This document shows, one piece after another, positions 17,213 to 26,944 of a stretch of 64,000 nt of DNA. Where the stretch lies: positions 92,630-156,629 of the forward strand of contig CAWGRQ010000018.1 of assembly GCA_963824985.1 (NCBI GenBank), in the 5' to 3' direction. Origin of the DNA: JAFNAG01 sp963824985. Lineage in GTDB: Bacteria > Acidobacteriota > UBA6911. Made by a program: the position numbers and the translations under genes. Within the stretch, counting starts at the first letter, position 1. Each line of letters starts with the position of its first letter. Below the pieces are notes generated by a model. That model saw only the letters and a program-made list of their open reading frames with translations, made no database searches and was not told the origin of the DNA.

Positions 17213-18877
17213 ATGAGAAAAAGAGCTTATTTATTGTCCGTTCTGCTGCCGGCCATGATGCTGGCGGCATTCCTGGTTGCGGCGGCCGCTCAGACTCAGC
17301 CGAAGGCGGCGCAGGCCACGCCGCCCCCCATGCCCCCCGACCGCAAGGCCTACTCCGATGCCATGGCCATCAAGGAGGCGGACAAGAAAATCGAAGCCCT
17401 GAACAAGTTCATTGCCGATTTTCCTTCGAGCCCGCAGGTGAGCGGAGCGCACCTTGCCATGTTCGATGTTTTGGTCAAGAACTTTCCCGACCAGAAAGCC
17501 AAGATCCGGGAGCAGGCCGCCAAAGCCTTGGAAACAACGGTCAACCCACAGGTGAAGGCGAACACATATAACACCATGGCGGGACTGCTCTGTGATGCCG
17601 GCATCCTGATCGAAGACGCGGAAAAATTTGCCACCCTGGCGCTGGCGGAGATCGGATTGGAATCGGCCCGAATTGAGGCAAATCCTCCGGCCCCGCCGAA
17701 TCCCAATCCGCAGGGGAATTCCAGACCGGCCCCCAATCCGCTGGCAGGCCTTAACCGCCTAAAACCGAATGTACAGGTGAACCTCGGGCGCATTTACCAG
17801 AAACAGGAAAAGCTCGATGAAGCCCAGAGGAGCTTCAAGGATGTCCTGGCGACCAACCCGCTAAATTCGGCAGCCTCGCTTGGCCTTGCAGAAATATGCG
17901 AGAAGCGAGGGGATAGCGCCAACGCGCTTACTGCCTATCTGAATGCCGCCGCGGTGAGCAAAATCCCGGCATCCGCGCGCCAGGCGTTGAACGCCCTATA
18001 TGCGAAAGCCCATAAAGGGTCCCTGGCTGGGCTGGAAGCGGCGCTCGACGCCAAATACCTCGAGGTCAACCCGCCGCCGTTTGCAGTTGAACCTTACAAA
18101 GCAACGGAAAAGCGCACCAGTCGCGTGGTTCTTACCGAAGTCTTCACCGGATCCGGCTGCCCGCCATGTGTTGCCGCCGACCTGGCTGCCGACCTGGCCA
18201 TGGAGAGATACGGCAAGAACATGGCGATGCTCATGTATCACGAACATATCCCCCAGCCCGACCCGATGACCACGCCTCAGACCACGGCCCGTTTCAAATA
18301 TTACAACGGACGCGGCGTCCCGACCCTGGCTATCGACGGCGTGGCCACCTCGGGAGGCGGCGGCCGGGATGCTACAAAAGCAGTTTTCGAGCGCCTTACC
18401 AAGGAGATTGAAAAAGAGCTTGAGGTCCCCGCCGGGGCCGAGCTGAAGCTCAGCGCAGGGCTGAAGGGCGCCACCGTAAAGGCCGATGTGGTGCTGGACA
18501 AGCTGGGCAGTAACGCTCCCGAACTCAAACTGCACATCGTGCTTGCGGAAGAAAAACTGCGCTACACCGGAGAAAACGGAGTTCGTTTTCATCCCATGGT
18601 GGTGCGCAGCATGGCCGGGCCGGATGGCACGGGGCTCAACATCGACGGCAAAGGAACCCAGAAATTTTCCTGGGATTTTGACCTAAAGGCGATCAGCACC
18701 GCTATCAAGGATCATCTTGATGCCTATGAGGCGGGTGGGCATCGCGGCAATAGTTTTACGTTTACGGAAAAGAAATACGAGATCAATCCGAAGGATCTGC
18801 TTGTGGTTGCATTCGTGCAGGATGAGAAGACCAAAGCGATACTGCAGTCGGTTGTGATCCCGATAACGGCAAGGTAA
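17213..18877 (+). CDS. exported TPR plus thioredoxin-like domain protein
   Basis: 554 residues from ATG 17213 (AAAAGGAG seven bases upstream; signal peptide AYLLSVLLPAMMLAAFLVAAAA). TPR-like helices span about 40-290, including NLGRIYQKQEKLDEAQRSFKDVLATNPLNSAASLGLAEICEKRGD. The second half starts with a thioredoxin-like fold, VVLTEVFTGSGCPPCVAADLA, whose CPPC matches a redox-active pair, then GRGVPTLAIDG with the cis-proline. A beta-rich C-terminal region follows. Such proteins may act in periplasmic disulfide reduction or thiol delivery. Standalone gene; substrate unknown. Confidence 0.83.
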   Translation: MRKRAYLLSVLLPAMMLAAFLVAAAAQTQPKAAQATPPPMPPDRKAYSDAMAIKEADKKIEALNKFIADFPSSPQVSGAHLAMFDVLVKNFPDQKAKIREQAAKALETTVNPQVKANTYNTMAGLLCDAGILIEDAEKFATLALAEIGLESARIEANPPAPPNPNPQGNSRPAPNPLAGLNRLKPNVQVNLGRIYQKQEKLDEAQRSFKDVLATNPLNSAASLGLAEICEKRGDSANALTAYLNAAAVSKIPASARQALNALYAKAHKGSLAGLEAALDAKYLEVNPPPFAVEPYKATEKRTSRVVLTEVFTGSGCPPCVAADLAADLAMERYGKNMAMLMYHEHIPQPDPMTTPQTTARFKYYNGRGVPTLAIDGVATSGGGGRDATKAVFERLTKEIEKELEVPAGAELKLSAGLKGATVKADVVLDKLGSNAPELKLHIVLAEEKLRYTGENGVRFHPMVVRSMAGPDGTGLNIDGKGTQKFSWDFDLKAISTAIKDHLDAYEAGGHRGNSFTFTEKKYEINPKDLLVVAFVQDEKTKAILQSVVIPITAR

Positions 18878-18993
18878 GCCAGCCGGAGTCCTCGACAGAG
18901 CTGCAAGCGTGAGTGAGCGGGTGCCGTGCACTTCTGTTCATTCGCTTGCGAAAGACGTCTGGGAATGGTTTGGGCCAGTGTTGAAGACTCTCG

Positions 18994-19641
18994 TCAGGAG
19001 GCGGAAATCTGAGTAGCCCGGGCCACCGGGCAAGCCTTCAGAATTTCATGCAGCGCTTCTTCGGCAGTTTCCGGCCCCACCACATCCCCCGGAAGATATA
19101 CCACCAGCCAGGCGGTTTCGGTTTCCGGCTTGACCTTTACCTTTTCGTTACCGGTGATCGGCGTGTCCAATGGGCCGATGGCATCGGTCAAAAGAGGCTT
19201 GCCGGCAAGATTGATCGGACCTCGCAACGATTCATAACTCTCCCCTTCGCGGCCGCTGCGCAAAAACAGCGGCGGTGTGAAGGTACCTTCGCGCATCACG
19301 CAGCAGGGCGCGGCAAGTTGCACTGAAAGGCAATTGTTGACATCCACCAGGGGGTGAAGCGCGGGCAATTCCTCACCCTTAAGAATCCGGCGCAGGAGAG
19401 CCTCCGAGGACGGCCGGTACCTCGTTGGATCGCAACCCGCAGCCTTGAAGAGCCTCCGCAGGGCTGCAACCGGGGGATGGCTGGCCAGACTCTCCAGATT
19501 CAGCCGCGACCGTGCTTCGCGCGCCACGCCGGCGCGGCAGGCCGCGAGTCGATCTTCGCCGCAGGGGACCAATTCCAGGTGTGCCCAGAACAGAGACCAG
19601 CCCTGCAATTCTTTGACGACCTCAAACGGCGGTTTTTGCAT
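18994..19641 (-). CDS. B3/B4 domain protein (phenylalanyl-tRNA synthetase beta-like)
   Basis: 215 residues from ATG 19641, five bases after AGGAGG. The sequence matches free-standing B3/4 domains related to the editing region of PheT: ALRRLFKAAGCDPTRYRPSSEALLRRILKG, LPALHPLVDVNNCLSVQLAAPCCV, GREGESYESLRGPINLAGKPLLTDAIGPLDTPITGNE and VVYLPGDV. Such proteins are thought to hydrolyse mischarged tRNAs in trans, although most are uncharacterised. It sits 63 bases downstream of the alpha/beta hydrolase on the same strand. Confidence 0.85.
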   Translation of the reverse strand: MQKPPFEVVKELQGWSLFWAHLELVPCGEDRLAACRAGVAREARSRLNLESLASHPPVAALRRLFKAAGCDPTRYRPSSEALLRRILKGEELPALHPLVDVNNCLSVQLAAPCCVMREGTFTPPLFLRSGREGESYESLRGPINLAGKPLLTDAIGPLDTPITGNEKVKVKPETETAWLVVYLPGDVVGPETAEEALHEILKACPVARATQISAS

Positions 19642-19704
19642 CCAACCTCCTAGCACAATTGCTCGACATGTTCTCGCGCCCAAGCCGGACGCGGTTGCGG
19701 GAAG

Positions 19705-20787
19705 CTATTTTTCGGCCAGCAGCTCCGCCAGGTATTTCCCCCATATGGCCGGGTTCGAGTGCGTCCCGTGGCCGCTGGTCTGATCGCTGATGGGAATCAG
19801 GATGTACCGGCCACGCTTGACTCGTAAGATCTCCTTCTCCAGGATGCCGAGTTCGGGCGGATTGACCTGGTCGTCGGCGGAGTTTATCGCATAGAGAGGC
19901 GCCTTGATCTTGTCCAGGTGGGGAGACGGATTGTATTCACGCGAGGAGTCGTACTGGTAGATCATGTCGTTGGCATCGAGCGATCTCAGATAGCCATTCG
20001 TCCGGCTTTCGAGAAATGCCTCGGCGGCCACGCGCGTCGGCGCACTCTTCTGCCACTGAAGCGGACTGCTGACCATGAACAGCATGACGTTGATCGCGCC
20101 GATCAACCCTCGGCGCGGCGGGCTCTGATATTCACCCTCTTTCCACTCCGGATCGTTGCGAATGGCATCAATCATCATCTTGCGCATCATGCGATTCCGC
20201 CCGGCGATCTCGACCGGCAGGCTGGCCAGAGGCATGAGAGCGTCCATATAATCGGGATAGGTGTATCCCCAGACCCAGGACATCATGCCGCCCATCGAGG
20301 TTCCCATCACCAACCGCAGATGATTCACACCCAGATGCCGTGTCAGCATCTGATATTGAGCAACCACCATGTCGTTGTAGGTATATCGGGGGAAACGCAT
20401 GTGCAGGCCGTCGCTCGGCCGGCTCGACCTGCCGTGACCGATCGCGTCCGGGAAAATGATGTAGTATTTGGTCGCATCCAACAGCTGTCCGGGGCCGAAC
20501 AACCCGCCGGCAAACTGTCGATTCGAAAGAAACGCGGCCCCATTTCCCGTCGTTCCGTGCATGATCAGAACCGCATTCCGGACCACGCCAGCTTCATCCC
20601 TCGCAGGCGTTCCGATCGTGGTATAGTGCAGTTTCAGTTGGGGTAAACTCTCGCCGCTCTCGAATTTGAAGTTTTCAATAATATAATCCCCCGCCACGGG
20701 GGCGGGATAGTTGGGTTGCTGCTGGCCCGCCATGGCTACTCCGACTGCCAACCACAGACCAACACCCAGGATACGTGCGTGCTTCAT
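19705..20787 (-). CDS. exported MetX-like alpha/beta hydrolase
   Basis: 360 residues with a signal peptide (ILGVGLWLAVGVAMAG). The homoserine O-acetyltransferase-like fold is clear: LHYTTIGTPARD, ILIMHGTTGN-type oxyanion segment, DAIGHGRSSRPSDGL, nucleophile elbow LVMGTSMGGMMSW, acid-bearing SADDQVNPPE and a terminal catalytic SGHGTHSNP. MetX enzymes are cytoplasmic; the signal peptide and missing methionine genes argue that this exported relative is a hydrolase of unknown substrate. It lies on the same strand as the DUF1028 gene upstream. Confidence 0.86.
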   Translation of the reverse strand: MKHARILGVGLWLAVGVAMAGQQQPNYPAPVAGDYIIENFKFESGESLPQLKLHYTTIGTPARDEAGVVRNAVLIMHGTTGNGAAFLSNRQFAGGLFGPGQLLDATKYYIIFPDAIGHGRSSRPSDGLHMRFPRYTYNDMVVAQYQMLTRHLGVNHLRLVMGTSMGGMMSWVWGYTYPDYMDALMPLASLPVEIAGRNRMMRKMMIDAIRNDPEWKEGEYQSPPRRGLIGAINVMLFMVSSPLQWQKSAPTRVAAEAFLESRTNGYLRSLDANDMIYQYDSSREYNPSPHLDKIKAPLYAINSADDQVNPPELGILEKEILRVKRGRYILIPISDQTSGHGTHSNPAIWGKYLAELLAEK

Positions 20788-20914
20788 AATCGTCTCCCCA
20801 ATCCGAACTTTTCATGAACGTCGTTCGCAAATGAATCAAGCAGGCCAATGACAGGAGATTCCCTGGCGCGACCAGGGAAATCGAAACCGGTCGAAATCCG
20901 CTGGCCACATTCCG

Positions 20915-21694
20915 TTATTTTTGTTGCCTGCCGCCCAGGCGGAACTGTTTGACGGCCCTTTCTACCAGCCGGCGCAATTCTGCGATCGGCTCCGGATTAT
21001 CGTCCACCTGCAGGCGCAGCACGACATCATTGTTTAGCCAGACACCGCCACCCTTTTTGACTATCAACATCGCCGCGGATTGCATCCCGCGCTTATCGCC
21101 GCCCGCCTTTTGCCCCGCCTCCAGAGCCGCGAGAAGCCGGAGCGAGAGATGGCCAGCAGTCGCCTCAAAGGCGGTGACCATGCCATCGACCACAGCTTCC
21201 CCGGCGAGGATATTCCCCTGCGCGGTGCAGAATTTTCCGCCCTTGTCGCCGGCCCAGGCATCTGCCTTCGGACCGGTATAGGCGGAATAATCACCCTTGG
21301 CATTCATGACGGCGAATTGCCTCCCCTGCCTGGGGTAACTCGGTCTGGGGTCGGGGTCGGCCTCCCAAATCTTCTTGATGATGGCATCGGGAGTCATGCC
21401 CTGCTTCAATAACGCGAGCGCCTGAGGGCCGTAGCTGACATCCACATAAGCCTGCGTGGCGACTGCCCCTACTCCGGCCTCAGCCCAAAGCACTCCATTC
21501 CCCACGGAGAAGACCCGCGACTGAACCGCGCCGCCGACCTCACCGGTCGCGGGATCATAACCCAGAATCGAAAAGGTGGCGACCGGACCGGTACTTTCCC
21601 CAACCGGGAGGGGCGTGAGTCCCTGCCTGGCCTCTATCCAGGCGTTAGCCGCGACAAGAACAACAGCAGCAATCGGAATCCACTTGCGCACCAT
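20915..21694 (-). CDS. exported DUF1028 (Ntn-hydrolase-like) protein
   Basis: 259 residues from ATG 21694, chosen for the GAAGGAG just upstream and the signal peptide that starts there; earlier ATGs (21718, 21772) are in frame. DUF1028 landmarks: TFSILGYDPATGEVGGAVQSRVFSVGNGVLWAEAGVGAVATQA, VSYGPQALALLKQGMTPD, QFAVMNAKGDYSAYTG, CTAQGNILAGEAVVDGM and DLRVDD-like LQVDDNPEPIAELRRLV. The family has an Ntn-hydrolase fold and may act on peptides or amides; its reaction is not established. Confidence 0.87.
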   Translation of the reverse strand: MVRKWIPIAAVVLVAANAWIEARQGLTPLPVGESTGPVATFSILGYDPATGEVGGAVQSRVFSVGNGVLWAEAGVGAVATQAYVDVSYGPQALALLKQGMTPDAIIKKIWEADPDPRPSYPRQGRQFAVMNAKGDYSAYTGPKADAWAGDKGGKFCTAQGNILAGEAVVDGMVTAFEATAGHLSLRLLAALEAGQKAGGDKRGMQSAAMLIVKKGGGVWLNNDVVLRLQVDDNPEPIAELRRLVERAVKQFRLGGRQQK

Positions 21695-21856
21695 AGCTCC
21701 TTCAACCGCCTTTCGCATTCGAGTTCGTCCGGTTCCACCGCCCCGGGCCAAGCAGCCCATGAGGAATGCCATTGTCTCACCATCATGGAGGGTTGGGAAG
21801 AACTAAGAACTGCAATGCATGAGGGTTGGGCGGCACCGCAGGTTTTTCCCCAGACA

Positions 21857-22552
21857 TCATGCAGAAACCAGCTGGAAGCAGATATCTTCGAGGGCAGAGG
21901 TGACTCTTCGTCGTGCCCGCAGCTCATCCGGAGTTCCGTGGAAGGCCATGTTCCCCCGATTCAGAAGGATTAATCGATCACACACGGATTCCGCAAAGGG
22001 GAGGTTCCGCGTGGACATCAGAATGGCGCGCCGTCCGGCGCGCCCGCTTGTAATCAGATCTTCAAGAACCTGAATTGTCTTGGGATCCAGGGACTCCGTC
22101 GGTTCGTCCAGTATCCAATATGCCGGATCAGACATGAGAGATCCGATCAGGGCGGTTTTGCGCCTCATGCAACGCGAGTAGGTCTTGATCAGACTATCGG
22201 CCTGTGTCTCCATGCCAAAAAGCTGGAGATAGTTCCGTATCTTCGGTTGAGTCGCCTCCCGCGGAATCTGATGGAGGCTGGCCTTGAAACTGAGCATCTC
22301 TCTTCCGGTCAGGTAATCGAAAGCAAACGGCTCATCCGGGAGGTACCCCACCTTGATTTGAAAATCCGGCGGACGCACGATTTCTCCGGCCGTGGGCCTA
22401 ATAATTCCGGAAAGGATGCGCAGTGTGGTGCTCTTGCCGGCGCCATCGCGTCCCAGGAGCCCCAGCACCTCGCCCCGATTGAGAGTCAGGCTGATCCTTC
22501 GGAGCGCATCCTTGTTCCCGAAGCGTTTCGACACTTCCAATAGACGGATCAA
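21857..22552 (-). CDS. orphan ABC transporter ATP-binding protein with altered signature and H-loop
   Basis: 231 residues from TTG 22552, six bases after AAAGGAG. Upstream in-frame ATG starts (22702) add an unrelated extension. Walker A is GRDGAGKST and Walker B is YWILDEPTESLDP. The signature reads YSRCMRRK instead of the usual YSxGM, and the H-loop has STRNL where a histidine is expected. The last strand is LILLNRGNMAFHGTPDEL. No permease gene lies beside it. The layout resembles CcmA/NodI-type exporters, but the altered signature glycine and H-loop suggest reduced or regulatory ATPase function. Confidence 0.85.
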   Translation of the reverse strand: MIRLLEVSKRFGNKDALRRISLTLNRGEVLGLLGRDGAGKSTTLRILSGIIRPTAGEIVRPPDFQIKVGYLPDEPFAFDYLTGREMLSFKASLHQIPREATQPKIRNYLQLFGMETQADSLIKTYSRCMRRKTALIGSLMSDPAYWILDEPTESLDPKTIQVLEDLITSGRAGRRAILMSTRNLPFAESVCDRLILLNRGNMAFHGTPDELRARRRVTSALEDICFQLVSA

Positions 22553-22823
22553 GTCGATCTCCTTTGGGTCTGATTGTACCGGCACGATCGCGCCCAACCA
22601 CCATTTCCGGATAAGGTTTCGAGACCGAAGCGATCGACTGCCAGCCTCGAGCTCAAGAAACACTGAGTATCTTGAGGAGTCGGGAAACCCAAACCGCCCC
22701 AAGGGGCATGCGCGCCGGCTTTATTTCAACGGCGATCCTATTGTTTCGCCGCCCCCGGTCATATTTCAAAGGAAGGTCTTTTGTCCGTGATTTCGGGGAA
22801 GGGAAAGGTGCAAACTATCAACC

Positions 22824-23465
22824 ATGAGAATCCGGGCTATGAAAACGTTACGCTCGTCGCTTTCCGGCGCCATAATGCTGATGGCGCTCTTAACCTGCCA
22901 TCTCGTCGCCGAAACGCAAAAAACACCGGTGCGGCAGCCGGGGCTCTACGCCGTCTTTGAAACCTCGATGGGAACGTTCGTATGCGTGCTCCATGAGAAA
23001 CAGACCCCCAAAACGGTCGCCCGATTTGTCGGCCTGGCCGAAGGAAAGCTGGAATGGCTGAATCCCAAGGGAGATTTCGTTAAAAACCGTCCCTTTTACG
23101 ACGGGACCATATTCTACCGGGTCGTAAAGAAATTCATGATCCAGGCCGGCGATGTGACTGGAATCGGCACCTTCCAATCGGTCCTCCCTTTCGAGGACGA
23201 AATCGTCGGTTCCCTCAAATTCGGCAATCCCGGCGTGCTGGCCATGGCCAATTCCGGCCCGCCGAACACAAATACCTCGCAGTTCTTTATAACGGTCGCT
23301 CCGGCGCCCCATCTGAACAACCTGCACACCATCTTCGGCCGGGTGGTCGAGGGCTTGGACGTGGTCGTGAACATCTCCAACGTTCCCGTCCTGGGCAGCA
23401 AGCCCATCAAGGACGTGCTGATCAAAAAACTTACTATTGAAAGGGTCGGCAGCAAATCTAAATAG
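22824..23465 (+). CDS. exported cyclophilin-type peptidyl-prolyl isomerase
   Basis: 213 residues. Signal peptide SSLSGAIMLMALLTCHLVA. The cyclophilin fold follows: FETSMGTFVCVLHEKQTPKTVARFVGLA, RPFYDGTIFYRVVKKFMIQAGD, GNPGVLAMANSGPPNTNTSQFFITVAPAPHLNNLHTIFGRVVEGLDVV. The catalytic arginine is in FYRV and the substrate pocket in QAGD and SQFF. It acts on proline peptide bonds in exported proteins. The start at 22824 is not certain; ATG 22839 is also possible. Confidence 0.92.
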   Translation: MRIRAMKTLRSSLSGAIMLMALLTCHLVAETQKTPVRQPGLYAVFETSMGTFVCVLHEKQTPKTVARFVGLAEGKLEWLNPKGDFVKNRPFYDGTIFYRVVKKFMIQAGDVTGIGTFQSVLPFEDEIVGSLKFGNPGVLAMANSGPPNTNTSQFFITVAPAPHLNNLHTIFGRVVEGLDVVVNISNVPVLGSKPIKDVLIKKLTIERVGSKSK

Positions 23466-23868
23466 AGGAAGGATTTGGAGTCAGCAGTATGGCACCGCTT
23501 TCAGTAAACATCAGGCCCCAAAATAGACGCCACGGATGGCAAAGATTCAAAAAGCTGGCGCATCATTGGTTCGAACTGGAGTTCTCTGGCGCCGCGTGTG
23601 AGAAGCAGCGCCGATGACCGGTCCTGAGAGTCGATCATGCAGCATTTCAGCCCCCTGGGTATCTAACCGGCGGCCCGAGTAAATGATCCAGAGGTTTTCG
23701 ACAAATCCGTGCAATCCGTGTAATCCGTGGCGTTTTGGCTTTCGTTTCTCCTGAATCGACTCCTACGTCCTATTACGCCCGGATGTTCATCAGCATGCGC
23801 GTTTCGAGCCAGGATTTGGTATACTTCCGCGTTTTGAATTCCTGGCTGGAGGGGAATGGAGCACGCAT
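23466..23868. other. intergenic region with short AATCCGTG repeats
   Basis: No credible gene on either strand. Three copies of AATCCGTG stand nearly in tandem at 23703-23728, a phrase also related to the dispersed repeats at 12571, 32661 and 39338. The segment near 23817-23826 (GGTATACTT) may be a -10 region for the oxidoreductase operon, but a matching -35 box is weak. A long reverse-strand frame starting here is a shadow. Confidence 0.4.
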
Positions 23869-26262
23869 ATGTATCCGATCATAAAACGCGAGCAGTTTGG
23901 CCCGGTCACATTTCTCTGGGAGGTTCTGGCGCCCGACGTGGCGCGGGCCTGCAGGCCCGGGCATTTTGTCATGCTGCGTATCGACGAGATGGGAGAGCGG
24001 ATCCCCCTGACCGTCGCCGATTATGACCGCGACCGGGGTACGGTCACGATTGTGGTTCAGGCGGTCGGGAAGACCACCTTCCAGATGATGGCGATGCCCG
24101 AAGGCGCGTCCATTCTGGACTTCATCGGACCCCTGGGCCTGGAATCCCATTTGCACCGGCGCACGAAGGCGGTTCTGGTCGGCGGCGGGCTGGGAGTGGC
24201 CCCCGTGTTTCCGCAACTGCGCTGCCACAAGGAGCTCGGATCCTACACCATTTCCATCATCGGCTTCCGCAGCAAGAGCCTGATGTTCTGGGATGATCGG
24301 TTCTCCAGGTATTCGGACGAATTCCGGGTCGCCACCGACGACGGATCTTTCGGCACCAAAGGTTTCGTCACCGTGGTCCTGGATCAGGTCCTGCAGGAGC
24401 ACGCCGACATCGAGGAGGTCATAGCCATCGGGCCTTTGCCGATGATGAAGGCCTGCGCGGAACTGACCCGCGCGCGGGGCATCCGGACCATGGTCAGCCT
24501 GAACTCGATCATGGTCGACGGCACCGGGATGTGCGGTTCCTGTCGCGTAACGGTGGGGGGGAAGGTCAGGTTTGCCTGCGTCGACGGACCGGACTTCGAT
24601 GGTCATGAAGTCAATTTTGACGAGTTGATGCTGCGACAGAAGCGATTCGAGTGCGAGGAACAGGAGTGCATGAAGCGGTACCAGGCCGAAGCCGCGAAGC
24701 TGGCCAGTTTCGGAGCAGGAGGCGCCAATCCGGCAATCGTGCCAGCTCGCAAGCGCTCCATCCCGGTCGAGGCCCCGGAGCCGCTCCCGGCTCAGGACGG
24801 AAAACCCAAGATCAAAAATATCCGTACCATTGCTCCCGCGCGCACTGCCATGCCCGAACAGCCCGCGGACCGGCGGGTAAGGAATTTCGAAGAGGTCGCC
24901 CAGGGGTATACGCTGGACATGGCGCTGGTCGAGGCGGATCGCTGCCTGGTCTGCAAAAAACCAAAATGCGTCCCAGGCTGCCCGGTATCGATCGACATTC
25001 CCGGATTCATTGGAGCGCTGGCGAAGCGGGACCTCCGGCGTTCCTATCAGGTTCTGAAGGATGCCAACACTTTGCCGGCAGTATGCGGCCGGGTCTGCCC
25101 CCAGGAAGTTCAGTGCGAAGCCACATGTGTGGTCGGCAACAAACTCGAGCCGGTCGCTATCGGCCGTCTTGAGCGCTTCGTTGCGGATTTCGCCGTCGGT
25201 CGGGGGTGGGATCTGCCGCCTCAGGTCCGGCCATCGGGGAAACGGGCCGCCATTATCGGCTCCGGGCCTGCGGGGCTCGCTTGCGCCGGGGACCTGGTGA
25301 AATCCGGGGTCGACGTGACCGTCTACGAGGCCCTGCATGTCGCCGGCGGCGTCCTCAAATATGGCATCCCCGAATTCCGGCTGCCGAATGACACCATCGA
25401 CATAGAAATCGATGCCCTGGCCAATCTTGGGGTCAAGTTCGAACTCGACCGCATCATCGGCAAGGTTTTTACGATTCCCCAGCTCATGACCGAGATGGGG
25501 TTTGATACCGTGTTTATCGGAACCGGCGCCGGAAGCCCCAAATTCATGGGCATCCCGGGCGAATCTTTCAATGGCGTGGTTTCGGCCAATGAGCTCCTTA
25601 CGCGCATCAATCTGATGCAGGGCTTCCGCCAACCCCTCTACGACACGCCGGTCGGCATGGGCAGGCGCGTAGCCGTGATCGGCGCCGGAAACACCGCGAT
25701 GGATGCTCTCCGCGTTTCTCTGCGCATGGGCGCGGAAAAGGTCTACCTGGTGTATCGGCGGAGTGTCAAGGAATCTCCCGCGCGGGCGGAAGAACTGCAC
25801 CATGCCATGGAGGAGGGGGTCATCTGCAAATGGCTTACCAATCCCGTGCGCATTATAGGCAACGAAGCGGGGTGGGTGACCGGCATGGAGGCGACCGAAA
25901 TGGAGCTCGGAGAGCCTGATGACTCCGGCCGGCGACGCCCGGTTCCCAAAGCCGGCAGCGAATATATTCTCGATGTGGACATGGTGGTCTGCGCGCTGGG
26001 CACCACGGCCAATCCAATCATCGCCCAGAGCACGCCGGGATTGAAGGTAAACCGCTGGGGCTACATTGAAGTCGATGAAACCACCGGCATGGCGTCCGTT
26101 CCCGGGATCTTCGCCGGCGGCGACATCGTCACCGGCGCCGCCACAGTGATTCTCGCGATGGGCGCCGGACGGCGTGCCGCTCGCGGCATGCTTCAGTATA
26201 TGGGACTGCAGCCGCACTCCGCATCGGCGGTACTGGCGGAGAGTGAAATCGGGGGATCCTAA
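23869..26262 (+). CDS. fused NfnAB-type ferredoxin:NADP oxidoreductase / glutamate synthase small-subunit-like protein
   Basis: 797 residues. Residues 1-280 form a ferredoxin-NADP reductase-like module, with FAD/NAD-binding VLVGGGLGVAPVFPQLR and a [2Fe-2S] cysteine set from C222-C225 (GMCGSCRVTVGGKVRFACVDGPDF). The second module is GltD-like, with two [4Fe-4S] motifs (CLVCKKPKCVPGCP and CGRVCPQEVQCEATC), FAD-binding AIIGSGPAGLACA and NADPH-binding AVIGAGNTAMDALR, ending AGGDIVTGAATVI. Separate subunits in NfnAB perform electron-bifurcating transhydrogenation; here they are one chain. It heads an operon with the rubrerythrin-like gene, 17 bases apart. Confidence 0.92.
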   Translation: MYPIIKREQFGPVTFLWEVLAPDVARACRPGHFVMLRIDEMGERIPLTVADYDRDRGTVTIVVQAVGKTTFQMMAMPEGASILDFIGPLGLESHLHRRTKAVLVGGGLGVAPVFPQLRCHKELGSYTISIIGFRSKSLMFWDDRFSRYSDEFRVATDDGSFGTKGFVTVVLDQVLQEHADIEEVIAIGPLPMMKACAELTRARGIRTMVSLNSIMVDGTGMCGSCRVTVGGKVRFACVDGPDFDGHEVNFDELMLRQKRFECEEQECMKRYQAEAAKLASFGAGGANPAIVPARKRSIPVEAPEPLPAQDGKPKIKNIRTIAPARTAMPEQPADRRVRNFEEVAQGYTLDMALVEADRCLVCKKPKCVPGCPVSIDIPGFIGALAKRDLRRSYQVLKDANTLPAVCGRVCPQEVQCEATCVVGNKLEPVAIGRLERFVADFAVGRGWDLPPQVRPSGKRAAIIGSGPAGLACAGDLVKSGVDVTVYEALHVAGGVLKYGIPEFRLPNDTIDIEIDALANLGVKFELDRIIGKVFTIPQLMTEMGFDTVFIGTGAGSPKFMGIPGESFNGVVSANELLTRINLMQGFRQPLYDTPVGMGRRVAVIGAGNTAMDALRVSLRMGAEKVYLVYRRSVKESPARAEELHHAMEEGVICKWLTNPVRIIGNEAGWVTGMEATEMELGEPDDSGRRRPVPKAGSEYILDVDMVVCALGTTANPIIAQSTPGLKVNRWGYIEVDETTGMASVPGIFAGGDIVTGAATVILAMGAGRRAARGMLQYMGLQPHSASAVLAESEIGGS

Positions 26263-26279
26263 TTTCCGGAGGAAAATCC

Positions 26280-26915
26280 ATGGCTTCCACATGCCCCAAA
26301 TGCCATCAAGTGATTGAAGACGACAGCGTCTGCTGTGCCGAAGTAAGGTATACCTGGAAATGCAAGTCGTGCGGCAAGCTCTCCACCGGGTTCGTTGTCC
26401 CGTATGGCCGGTGCTTCCTGTGCGGCGGCGAGAATGAGCGCATCGAGGGTTACAGCGGCGCGCGGCCGGACCAGGTGGACATCGTGCGCGAGGCGCTGCA
26501 GTACGAGCTCGACATGTACCAGTTTTACCGGCTCGCCCTGCAGCGGACCCCCAGCAGCAGTCTGCGCACCATCCTCGACGAGCTGTACCACATGGAGGAG
26601 GATCACCTGAACGAGCTCGAGGAAAAATACCATGCCCATCTTGATCCCCAGCTGCGACAACTGCCCGACCGCACGGAAGAAATATTGTCCCAGTGGATCT
26701 TTCAGGGCATCGACTTCGACAATGCGGAAACGCACGTGGCCGATATCTATGCCAAGGCAATCGCAATGGAGAAACGGACTCGCGATCACTTCCAGGCGCG
26801 TGCCGATGCCTTCAAGCCCGGAGCCCAAAAAGAAATCTACCGCGAGCTCGCGGCCGAGGAAGAAGAGCACATCAGCATGCTGGAGACTGAACAGGATCAA
26901 TTTCGCCGGTCCTAG
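26280..26915 (+). CDS. rubrerythrin-like ferritin-like protein with N-terminal zinc ribbons
   Basis: 211 residues after a GGAGG Shine-Dalgarno. Cysteine pairs in the first 65 residues (CPKC, CC, CKSC, CFLC) form a rubredoxin-like or zinc-ribbon head. The remainder is a ferritin-like four-helix bundle with two ExxH-type metal motifs, MEEDHLNELEEK and AAEEEEHISML, and helix YELDMYQFYRLALQ. This order reverses classical rubrerythrin. It likely reduces peroxides using electrons from the adjacent oxidoreductase, whose stop codon lies 17 bases upstream. Confidence 0.85.
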   Translation: MASTCPKCHQVIEDDSVCCAEVRYTWKCKSCGKLSTGFVVPYGRCFLCGGENERIEGYSGARPDQVDIVREALQYELDMYQFYRLALQRTPSSSLRTILDELYHMEEDHLNELEEKYHAHLDPQLRQLPDRTEEILSQWIFQGIDFDNAETHVADIYAKAIAMEKRTRDHFQARADAFKPGAQKEIYRELAAEEEEHISMLETEQDQFRRS

Positions 26916-26944
26916 CTGGTTTCCGTCGCGAGACCCCTGTTCCT

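Noticed and set aside
23773..26766. 997-residue reverse-strand ORF
   Set aside because: It is the antisense of the NfnAB-like and rubrerythrin-like genes. It has no domain-like segment, and its length comes from GC-rich codon bias.
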